Shown: in pieces, positions 1-6,432 of the stretch
Position numbering within the stretch: position 1 is the first letter of the stretch
Layout of the letters: every line of letters starts with the position of its first letter
NCBI GenBank assembly: GCA_050942695.1
Contig: JBMNNU010000168.1
Coordinates: 1 to 6,999, forward strand
Direction: 5' to 3'
DNA: 6,999 bases
DNA from: JBMNNU01 sp050942695
GTDB lineage: Bacteria > Chloroflexota > UBA6077
The notes under the pieces: generated by a model
What the model saw: only the letters and a program-made list of their open reading frames with translations
Told to the model about the DNA's origin: nothing
Databases searched by the model: none
Made by a program: the position numbers and the translations under genes

Positions 1-1
1 G

Positions 2-1399
2 TATAGGGTTCGAGGCGACACACTCGAGATCCAGCCTATCGGAGAGGATATCGCTATCCGGGTGGAGTTCTGGGGAGACGAGGTGGAGAGGATTTCCGAG
101 GTCGATCCACTCACCGGAGAGGTGCTGGTGGATAAGACTCAGGTTGATATATACCCCGCAAAACACTTCGTGACCACTCAGGAGAAGCTCCAGGAGGCCA
201 TCAGGGACATTGAAGATGAGATGATCGCTAGGGTAGCGGAGCTCAAGGCCGAGGGCAAGCTGGTAGAGGCCCAGCGGCTGGAGCAGCGGACTCGCTACGA
301 TCTGGAGATGCTGGCCGAGGCCGGCTATTGCAATGGGGTAGAAAACTACTCAAGGCATCTCTCTCGGAGAGCAGCGGGAAGTATGCCCTGGACGCTGCTG
401 GACTACTTCCCGGATGACTATCTGATGTTCATCGATGAGTCCCACCTGTCGATTCCCCAGGTCAGGGGTATGTACGGTGGCGACTACTCCCGGAAGAAGA
501 CGCTGGTGGAATACGGTTTCCGGTTGCCCTCCGCACTGGACAACCGCCCATTGAAATTTCCAGAGTTCGAAGGACATATGAATCAGGTGATCTACGTCTC
601 AGCCACACCTGGCCCTTACGAGCGAGAGAAGAGCCAGCAGATCGTCGAGCAGTTGATCCGGCCCACCGGCCTACTGGACCCCAGCATCGAGGTCAAACCA
701 ACCTCCGGGCAGATCGACGACCTTTTAGAACAGATTAAGGCCAGGGTAGAGCGGGGCGAGAGAGCGCTGGTAACGACATTGACGAAGCGGATGGCTGAGG
801 ATCTGGCAGATTATCTCCGAGAGATGGGGGTTAAGGTACACTATCTCCATTCGGAGATCGAAACGCTCGAGCGAATAGAGATACTCCGGGACCTCCGGCT
901 CGGTGTTTACGATGTAGTGGTGGGGATCAATCTTCTCCGAGAAGGGCTGGACCTTCCTGAGGTATCGCTAGTTGCCATCCTGGACGCAGACAAAGAGGGC
1001 TACCTTCGGTCCGAGGGGGCGTTGATACAGACCATCGGGCGGGCTGCCCGACATGTAGACGGCCACGTGATCATGTACGCCGATAACGTCACCGAGTCTA
1101 TGAGGCGGGCAATCGATGAAACATATCGACGGCGAAAGCTCCAGACAGAGTATAACCGGAAAAACGGGATAACACCTACCGGAATCCGAAAAGCGATCAA
1201 GGATATATCCAGTCGGATCAAGGCTGTAGCCGAAGCTACAGCTTCATACGAGGTCGGGTCACCGCTAGCCCGCGATGAGATCCATCGACTGATAAAGGAT
1301 CTGGAACAGCAGATGAAACAGGCTGCCAAGAACCTCGAGTTCGAGAAAGCAGCGCTCCTTCGCGACCAGATCGTCGAACTCCGCAGACAGATAGCGTAA
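2..1399 (+). CDS. uvrB: Excinuclease ABC subunit B, 5'-truncated by window edge
   Basis: UvrB is the DNA-loading helicase-like subunit of the cytoplasmic UvrABC nucleotide excision repair nuclease. UvrA delivers it to lesions and it then recruits UvrC. The reading frame is open from base 2, beginning YRVRGD, and 466 residues are visible. E. coli UvrB has about 673, so the N-terminal Walker A motif and damage-probing beta-hairpin lie off the left edge; the GTG at 62 is internal, not the start. Visible parts in order are: the end of the UvrA-interacting domain; motif II DESH at 434-445; motif III SAT at 599-607 within YVSATPG; LVTTLTKRMAEDL of the second RecA-like domain; GINLLREGLD (motif V) near 922-951; QTIGRAAR (motif VI) at 1028-1051; and a C-terminal UVR domain at about 1277-1390 (NLEFEKAALLRDQI), the UvrC-binding coiled coil. 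Stop is TAA at 1397-1399. No disruption is seen. uvrA follows directly on the same strand. Confidence 0.98.
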   Translation, partial: YRVRGDTLEIQPIGEDIAIRVEFWGDEVERISEVDPLTGEVLVDKTQVDIYPAKHFVTTQEKLQEAIRDIEDEMIARVAELKAEGKLVEAQRLEQRTRYDLEMLAEAGYCNGVENYSRHLSRRAAGSMPWTLLDYFPDDYLMFIDESHLSIPQVRGMYGGDYSRKKTLVEYGFRLPSALDNRPLKFPEFEGHMNQVIYVSATPGPYEREKSQQIVEQLIRPTGLLDPSIEVKPTSGQIDDLLEQIKARVERGERALVTTLTKRMAEDLADYLREMGVKVHYLHSEIETLERIEILRDLRLGVYDVVVGINLLREGLDLPEVSLVAILDADKEGYLRSEGALIQTIGRAARHVDGHVIMYADNVTESMRRAIDETYRRRKLQTEYNRKNGITPTGIRKAIKDISSRIKAVAEATASYEVGSPLARDEIHRLIKDLEQQMKQAAKNLEFEKAALLRDQIVELRRQIA

Positions 1400-1473
1400 T
1401 CAGTTCTGAGTTCTGGGTTCTGGGTTCTGAGAGCCCTAATCCAAGAACTCAGAACTCAGAACCCAGAACTGGT
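1399..1473. repeat. Heptad-repeat inverted repeat (long hairpin) filling the uvrB-uvrA gap
   Basis: The left arm at 1402-1429 is four 7-base units of (A/G)GTTCTG. The right arm at 1443-1470 is four complementary units, CAGAAC(T/C) with the first one AAGAACT. Position i pairs with 2872-i. Pairing extends out to 1399 and 1473, so 31 positions per arm give 26 Watson-Crick pairs, 3 G-U pairs, one internal A-C mismatch (1409/1463) and one loop-proximal G-A mismatch (1429/1443). The loop is 13 bases (1430-1442). The structure touches the uvrB stop codon and ends three bases before the uvrA ATG. No T-run follows, so it does not look like an intrinsic terminator. No protein is encoded in it. Inference: it is a member of a dispersed heptameric repeat family, or an RNA element between the two cistrons. 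Confidence 0.9.
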
Positions 1474-1476
1474 GTT

Positions 1477-4443
1477 ATGGTGGGACAAGAATATATCGAG
1501 ATTCGCGGCGCTCGCGAACACAATCTAAAAAATGTATCGCTGAAGATACCGAGAGATAAGCTTGTGGTGATAACCGGGCTATCTGGGTCCGGCAAGTCCT
1601 CTCTAGCTTTCGATACCATCTACGCTGAGGGTCAGAGGCGCTACGTGGAGTCTCTCAGCGCGTATGCACGGCAGTTTCTAGGGCAGATGGATAAGCCGGA
1701 CGTAGATTACATTGGTGGTCTGTCTCCGGCTATCTCTATAGATCAGAAGGCTTCCAGCCACAATCCTCGTTCTACAGTGGGAACGGTAACCGAGATTTAC
1801 GACTACCTCAGGCTGCTGTTTGCCAGGATCGGCAAGCCTCACTGCCCCAAGTGTGGACGTCTCATCTCGCAGCAGACAGTCCAGCAGATGGTTGACGCTG
1901 TGCTCGCCATGCCTGTGGGAACGCGTCTGATGATACTTGGCTCCGTAATCCGGGACCGGAAGGGGGAGCATCAGGGGATTCTCGATGATATCCGCAAGGC
2001 CGGCTTCGTCAGAGCTCGAGTAGACGGCCAGGTCAGGGATCTTGGCGAGGAGATCAAGCTAGAAAAAAACAAGAAGCACACCATCGAGGTAGTAGTTGAC
2101 CGGCTAATAGTCCCATCTCCCGACGAGGACGACCTGGAATCATCGAGAGGCCGCTTAACCGACTCGATGGAGACGGCGCTGAAGTTGGGGGGCGGAAACG
2201 CGATTGTAGCCGTTATCGATGGGGATGAGCATCTCTTCTCAGAGCACTTCGCATGCGTGGAGTGCGGTTACAGCCTTGGGGAGATCGCGCCTCGCAACTT
2301 CTCTTTCAACAGCCCTCACGGCGCCTGCCCTGAGTGCACCGGTCTGGGATCTAAGCTGGAGATCGATCCGGACCTGGTCATTCCAAATAAGGATTTATCC
2401 ATCGCTGAGGGGGCGATCCGCCCCTGGAGTCGGGCTAGCACCCACGACAGCTACTACTCACATATCCTTGGCGCGGTCGCTAACCACTACGGTTTCTCGA
2501 GCAAGGTGCCGCTCAGAGAACTGACGCCCGAACAACTCGACGTAATACTCTACGGCACGCGCGGGCAGCGGGTGCGTGTGAAACACCAGCATCGCGATGG
2601 CCGCATACACGAGTATATGCTGGCTTTCGAAGGGGTAATTCCAAATCTGCAGCGGCGTTACCGTGAAACGCAGTCAGATTACATACGAAGCGAGATCGAG
2701 CACTACATGGCGAGCAGGCCATGTAAGGCCTGCCAAGGTGCCCGTTTGAAGCCTGAGATCCTGGCGGTTACCGTCGCGGGTAGGTCTATCGTCGATGTAA
2801 CGAAGCTCTCAGTCTGGCGTGCTCTCGAGTTCTTCCGATACCTTGAGGGCGAGCCCGGCGTCTTCAGAGGGCCAGCCTTCTCACCTGCAAAGTACGAAGA
2901 GGAGGATCAACCTCTTGACGAGCGGGATTTGCTTATTGCGCGAACCATCTTAAAGGAAATCAAAGCTCGGCTGGGATTCCTGGTTGACGTAGGCCTGGAT
3001 TACCTAACTCTCGACCGAACCTCGGCTACTCTGTCAGGTGGCGAGTCGCAGCGGATACGGCTGGCAACGCAGATAGGCTCAGGGCTAGTTGGGGTACTAT
3101 ATATACTGGACGAGCCCAGTATCGGCCTGCACCAACGGGACAACGCTCGACTGATCCACACTCTCGTACGGCTTCGGGAGCTTGGCAATACGTTGATCGT
3201 GGTTGAGCACGATGAGGAAACGATTCGCAGCGCCGACTACGTGGTTGACGTAGGGCCGGGAGCCGGCGAGCATGGAGGGCGTGTAGTGGCGGCCGGAACT
3301 GTGAATGACCTGATCTCCTGCCCAGAGTCGATTACCGGCAAATACCTCAGCGGAGAGTTGAGCATTCCGGTTCCCACTAAGCGCAGGAGAGGGAACGGCA
3401 AATCGCTGCGAATTATCGGCGCACGAGAGAACAATCTGAAGAATATCGACGTCGAGATTCCTATGGGTCTCTTCGTGGCTGTAACCGGCGTATCAGGGTC
3501 AGGCAAAAGCAGCCTTATATCCGACATTCTGTACCGACGGCTAGCGCAGCAGTTGTACAAGGCCAAAGAGCGAGCTGGGGACCATGTGCGGATAGAAGGG
3601 ATGGAACACCTCGATAAGGTGATCGACATCAACCAAGCGCCCATCGGTCGAACCCCAAGGTCAAACCCGGCTACATATACCGGAGCCTTCACCCCCATAA
3701 GAGAACTGTTCGCATCGCTTCCCGAAGCGCGAATGAGGGGGTATCTCCCCGGACGTTTTTCTTTCAACGTGAAGGGGGGGCGGTGCGAAGCCTGCCGAGG
3801 CGAGGGCATCATCCAGATAGAGATGCACTTTCTGCCCGACGTATATGTGCCGTGCGAGGTGTGCAAAGGGAAGCGTTACAACCGCGAGGCGTTGGAGATA
3901 CGATATAAAGGCAAGAGCATTTCCGACGTACTGGAGATGACGGTCGAAGAGGCTTTGTCGTTCTTCGACAACATACCAAGCATAAAAAATAAGCTTTCCA
4001 CTCTGTACGATGTGGGGTTGGGTTATATTCGATTAGGTCAACCCGCGACAACCCTTTCAGGTGGGGAAGCACAAAGGGTAAAGCTGGCAACGGAGCTTTC
4101 CAGGAGGGCAACCGGTCGCACGTTATATATTTTGGACGAGCCGACCACCGGCTTACACTTTGCTGATGTAGGCCGACTCCTGAACGTATTGAATAGGTTG
4201 GTAGAAACCGGCAATTCGGTAGTAGTTATCGAGCACAATCTCGATGTAATCAAGGTTGCCGATTGGATAATCGATTTAGGCCCTGAGGGCGGCGATGCGG
4301 GCGGCTGGGTAGTAGCCACCGGAACGCCGGAGGAGGTAGCGCTCAATCCCGACTCGTTTACCGGGCAGTATATGAAGCGCATTCTCTTTGGAGCTGAACA
4401 GGGTTCGGCCGACCGAATACTGGCCTCACAGACCGTGGCGTAG
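1477..4443 (+). CDS. uvrA: Excinuclease ABC subunit A, UvrA
   Basis: UvrA is the dimeric ABC-type ATPase that finds bulky DNA lesions and loads UvrB in nucleotide excision repair. It is 988 residues long and complete. The N-terminal half has Walker A GLSGSGKS (34-41), the UvrB-binding/insertion region, signature LSGGESQ (519-525) and Walker B LYILDEPSIGLH (541-552). The C-terminal half has Walker A GVSGSGKS (671-678), signature LSGGEAQ (860-866) and Walker B LYILDEPTTGLH (883-894). CxxC pairs lie at 123/126, 260/263, 284/287, 416/419, 770/773 and 793/796; the last two pairs form the C-terminal zinc module that contacts DNA. The N-terminus (EIRGAREHNLKNV) matches the family, so ATG 1477 is a sensible start, although no Shine-Dalgarno precedes it and the heptad hairpin ends three bases upstream. 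It is longer than E. coli UvrA (940), partly through an acidic/proline insert near residues 458-480. It lies 77 bases after uvrB, probably in one transcript. Confidence 0.98.
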   Translation: MVGQEYIEIRGAREHNLKNVSLKIPRDKLVVITGLSGSGKSSLAFDTIYAEGQRRYVESLSAYARQFLGQMDKPDVDYIGGLSPAISIDQKASSHNPRSTVGTVTEIYDYLRLLFARIGKPHCPKCGRLISQQTVQQMVDAVLAMPVGTRLMILGSVIRDRKGEHQGILDDIRKAGFVRARVDGQVRDLGEEIKLEKNKKHTIEVVVDRLIVPSPDEDDLESSRGRLTDSMETALKLGGGNAIVAVIDGDEHLFSEHFACVECGYSLGEIAPRNFSFNSPHGACPECTGLGSKLEIDPDLVIPNKDLSIAEGAIRPWSRASTHDSYYSHILGAVANHYGFSSKVPLRELTPEQLDVILYGTRGQRVRVKHQHRDGRIHEYMLAFEGVIPNLQRRYRETQSDYIRSEIEHYMASRPCKACQGARLKPEILAVTVAGRSIVDVTKLSVWRALEFFRYLEGEPGVFRGPAFSPAKYEEEDQPLDERDLLIARTILKEIKARLGFLVDVGLDYLTLDRTSATLSGGESQRIRLATQIGSGLVGVLYILDEPSIGLHQRDNARLIHTLVRLRELGNTLIVVEHDEETIRSADYVVDVGPGAGEHGGRVVAAGTVNDLISCPESITGKYLSGELSIPVPTKRRRGNGKSLRIIGARENNLKNIDVEIPMGLFVAVTGVSGSGKSSLISDILYRRLAQQLYKAKERAGDHVRIEGMEHLDKVIDINQAPIGRTPRSNPATYTGAFTPIRELFASLPEARMRGYLPGRFSFNVKGGRCEACRGEGIIQIEMHFLPDVYVPCEVCKGKRYNREALEIRYKGKSISDVLEMTVEEALSFFDNIPSIKNKLSTLYDVGLGYIRLGQPATTLSGGEAQRVKLATELSRRATGRTLYILDEPTTGLHFADVGRLLNVLNRLVETGNSVVVIEHNLDVIKVADWIIDLGPEGGDAGGWVVATGTPEEVALNPDSFTGQYMKRILFGAEQGSADRILASQTVA

Positions 4444-4490
4444 CCGATTTTCAGGGTAATAAAACAAATGTCGAATAACAGTCTACGACG

Positions 4491-4502
4491 AGGGAGCAAG
4501 GA
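4491..4502 (+). promoter_or_regulatory. Ribosome binding site of the Met8-HemA fusion gene
   Basis: AGGGAG (4491-4496) lies 9 bases before the GTG at 4506, and a second purine match AAGGA (4498-4502) lies 3 bases before it. The first has the better spacing. This supports the GTG start: the nearby ATG at 4468 is in another frame. No convincing sigma-70 promoter is seen in the 62-base gap (4444-4505), so the gene may be read through from uvrA. Confidence 0.7.
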
Positions 4503-4505
4503 TCA

Positions 4506-6422
4506 GTGTCGACCCACTCAAACTATTTCCCGGCATTCCTGGATCTCCGGGGTAGAAAAGCAATCGTTATCGGCGGAGGAGAGGTCGCCCTACGAAAAGT
4601 GGAGTCTCTTCTGGCCGCAGGAGCCAGGGTAACGGTGGTCGCGCCGCAAATCCATCGAGGCATAGCGTTATTGGAGGAGCGGGAAGAAGTAGAGGTGTGC
4701 CGCCGAGAGTACCGCCGCGGGGACCTGGAGGGCGCCATGATTGTGGTGGCTGCCAGCTCGGAGATCGAAGTGAACCGCGAGGTCTGGGAGGAAGCCTCGG
4801 AGAGGAATCAGTTGATAAACGTCGTAGACGTGCCAGACCTATGCAACTTCATCGTCCCTTCGGTGATCAAACGCGACGAACTAACGCTGGCCATCTCGAC
4901 AGGGGGCCTTAGCCCAGCCTTGGCGAAGCGGATGAGGCAGAAGCTGGAAGAGGTGCTAGTACCGGAATATGGCCCCTTCCTGAGCCTGTTGGGGACCTTA
5001 AGAGCCAAGGTGCGGCAAGAACTCTCACTACCGGTTCAACGCGAAGCTTTCTGGGGAGAGGTAGTCAACTCAGACGCCTTCGATCTGTTCAGACGACGAG
5101 GTGAAGCAGCGTGTCTTCAAAGGATCGAGGAGATACTGAAGAGGGTTAGAGACGGCGAGCCGAGCGTCATCGTTGCCGTAGGCTTGAACCATAAGGTTGC
5201 GCCAGTGGAGATACGGGAGCGATTCGCGATGGATGGCGCAGAGTTAGAGTTGGTATTAGATGCTCTTGGCGATTTCGCTCGTGAAAGGGTGGTGCTATCC
5301 ACCTGCAACCGTACTGAGATATACGCTGTACCGGAGCGCCCCAAGAAAGCAGCCAAGGAGATCAAGAAATTCCTGCATCAACGCCACTGTCCCGAAGTAA
5401 GCGAAGCGACGATATCGCGATATTTTTACGTGTTACGGAACGAAGATGCGGCAAAACAGTTGTTTGGAGTCGCTTCCGGCATCGATTCTATGATCCTTGG
5501 CGAGCCGCAGATACTGGGGCAGGTCAGAGATGCCTTCGAGCTTGCCGCGGCAAAAGGCACTGTTGGCCCAATCTTGAGCAGTATGTTCCAGCGTGCCCTT
5601 GCTGTTGGGAAAAGGGCGAGGACTGAAACCGCTATTTCGAGAAATGCGGCCTCGGTCAGCCATGCCGCTGTTGAGCTAGCCAGAGGTATCTTCGGAGAGA
5701 TCGAACGCCTAACCGTTTTGGTAGTAGGCGCCGGTGAGATGGGAGAATTGACCGCCAAGAATCTCGTTGACAACGGGGCTGGCAAGATCGTGGTTATCAA
5801 CCGGACCTGGGAGCGGGCGCAGGAGCTAGCAGAGCGCTTTGGGGGTAAAGCGGTTGCTTGGGAAGCTTTGGGCGATATGCTCGGCAAAGTGGACATAGTC
5901 ATTACATCTACAGGATCGCCTGAACCGGTTTTCGACACCGCTTTGGTCGAGCCGGCCATTAAGAAAAAAGAGGGGCGGCCGCTGGTCTTTATCGATATCG
6001 CCGTCCCAAGGGATGTGGATGTATCAGTCGGCGCGATTCCCAACGTCAGCCTTTACGACATCGACGACCTGCAATCGGTGGTGGAGAGGAATCTGAGAGA
6101 GCGGGAGAACGAGGTCGCGAAGGTCAAGAGCATCATCGACGAAGAGCTTTCCTACTTCGTAAGCTGGATGCGTTGCCAGGACGTGGTACCAACGATAGTG
6201 GCTTTGCGAAAGAGGTTGGACAAGATCCGCCGGACGGAGATAGCAAAGCATGGAGGCCGACTCGATTTGAACGATCGAGACCGGAACGCCCTTGAGGCGA
6301 TGACTCAGGCAATGGTAAATAAGATACTTCACACACCCACCGTTCGACTGAAATCGCAGGCCACCGATGGCGCTTGTGGGCTTTACATCGATGCCCTGAA
6401 AGAGTTGTTTGACCTGGACTAA
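4506..6422 (+). CDS. hemA: Bifunctional precorrin-2 dehydrogenase (Met8/CysG-N) and glutamyl-tRNA reductase (HemA) fusion
   Basis: This 638-residue cytosolic protein joins two full-length enzymes. Residues 1-215 resemble Met8/CysG-N, which oxidises precorrin-2 to sirohydrochlorin with NAD and in some homologues inserts iron. Evidence is the nucleotide loop GGGEVALRK (23-31), NVVDVPDLCNF with Asp108 at the place of catalytic CysG Asp104, ISTGGLSPALAK (130-141, Thr132 at the CysG Ser128 place), and a helical dimerisation region with FWGEVV. Residues 220-638 are NADPH-dependent glutamyl-tRNA reductase, the first committed C5-pathway step giving glutamate-1-semialdehyde: GLNHKVAPVEIRE (226-238), LSTCNRTEIY with thioester Cys267, LGEPQILGQV (331-340), NADPH loop GAGEMG (408-413) and the C-terminal dimerisation helices. 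The HemA part (about 419 residues) is as long as E. coli HemA (418). Oddities: Gln318 replaces the usual His of HLFxVASG, and the domain order is Met8 first. GTG start; hemC follows after 10 bases. Confidence 0.95.
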   Translation: MSTHSNYFPAFLDLRGRKAIVIGGGEVALRKVESLLAAGARVTVVAPQIHRGIALLEEREEVEVCRREYRRGDLEGAMIVVAASSEIEVNREVWEEASERNQLINVVDVPDLCNFIVPSVIKRDELTLAISTGGLSPALAKRMRQKLEEVLVPEYGPFLSLLGTLRAKVRQELSLPVQREAFWGEVVNSDAFDLFRRRGEAACLQRIEEILKRVRDGEPSVIVAVGLNHKVAPVEIRERFAMDGAELELVLDALGDFARERVVLSTCNRTEIYAVPERPKKAAKEIKKFLHQRHCPEVSEATISRYFYVLRNEDAAKQLFGVASGIDSMILGEPQILGQVRDAFELAAAKGTVGPILSSMFQRALAVGKRARTETAISRNAASVSHAAVELARGIFGEIERLTVLVVGAGEMGELTAKNLVDNGAGKIVVINRTWERAQELAERFGGKAVAWEALGDMLGKVDIVITSTGSPEPVFDTALVEPAIKKKEGRPLVFIDIAVPRDVDVSVGAIPNVSLYDIDDLQSVVERNLRERENEVAKVKSIIDEELSYFVSWMRCQDVVPTIVALRKRLDKIRRTEIAKHGGRLDLNDRDRNALEAMTQAMVNKILHTPTVRLKSQATDGACGLYIDALKELFDLD

Positions 6423-6427
6423 GGAGA
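6422..6427 (+). promoter_or_regulatory. Ribosome binding site of hemC, overlapping the upstream stop codon
   Basis: AGGAGA begins inside the TAA stop (6420-6422) of the fusion gene and sits 5 bases before the TTG at 6433. This strong match decides the TTG start, since no ATG or GTG is available in frame before the conserved GTRGSALA motif. Its position suggests translational coupling to the upstream gene. Confidence 0.85.
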
Positions 6428-6432
6428 AGATA

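Noticed and set aside
1399..1473. Intrinsic terminator after uvrB.
   Set aside because: The hairpin is strong but is not GC-rich and is not followed by a T-run on either strand, and uvrA starts immediately after it.
2064..2070. A AAA AAC slippery heptamer in the correct phase in uvrA; a -1 shift would end at the TGA at 2097-2099.
   Set aside because: It encodes an ordinary Glu-Lys-Asn-Lys-Lys stretch, I see no clear downstream pseudoknot or upstream Shine-Dalgarno stimulator, and a ~207-residue truncated UvrA has no known role. Probably chance.
2409..2424. GGGGCG/CGCCCC inverted repeat with a 3-base loop in uvrA.
   Set aside because: Short, within conserved coding sequence (EGAIRPW), and explained by codon choice.
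3237..3866. 209-codon open frame on the minus strand inside uvrA.
   Set aside because: It lies opposite well-conserved UvrA motifs including Walker A and the zinc module, is rich in Ser/Arg/Pro as antisense frames are, and has no recognisable motif.
4448..4476. Possible promoter for the fusion gene (TTTTCA ... TCGAAT, or TAATAA at 4457).
   Set aside because: Matches to -35 and -10 consensus are poor at any allowed spacing; not better than chance in this AT-richer gap.
5426..6043. 205-codon minus-strand frame inside the HemA part.
   Set aside because: It is antisense to conserved GluTR motifs, low-complexity Ser/Ala/Thr composition, no family resemblance.
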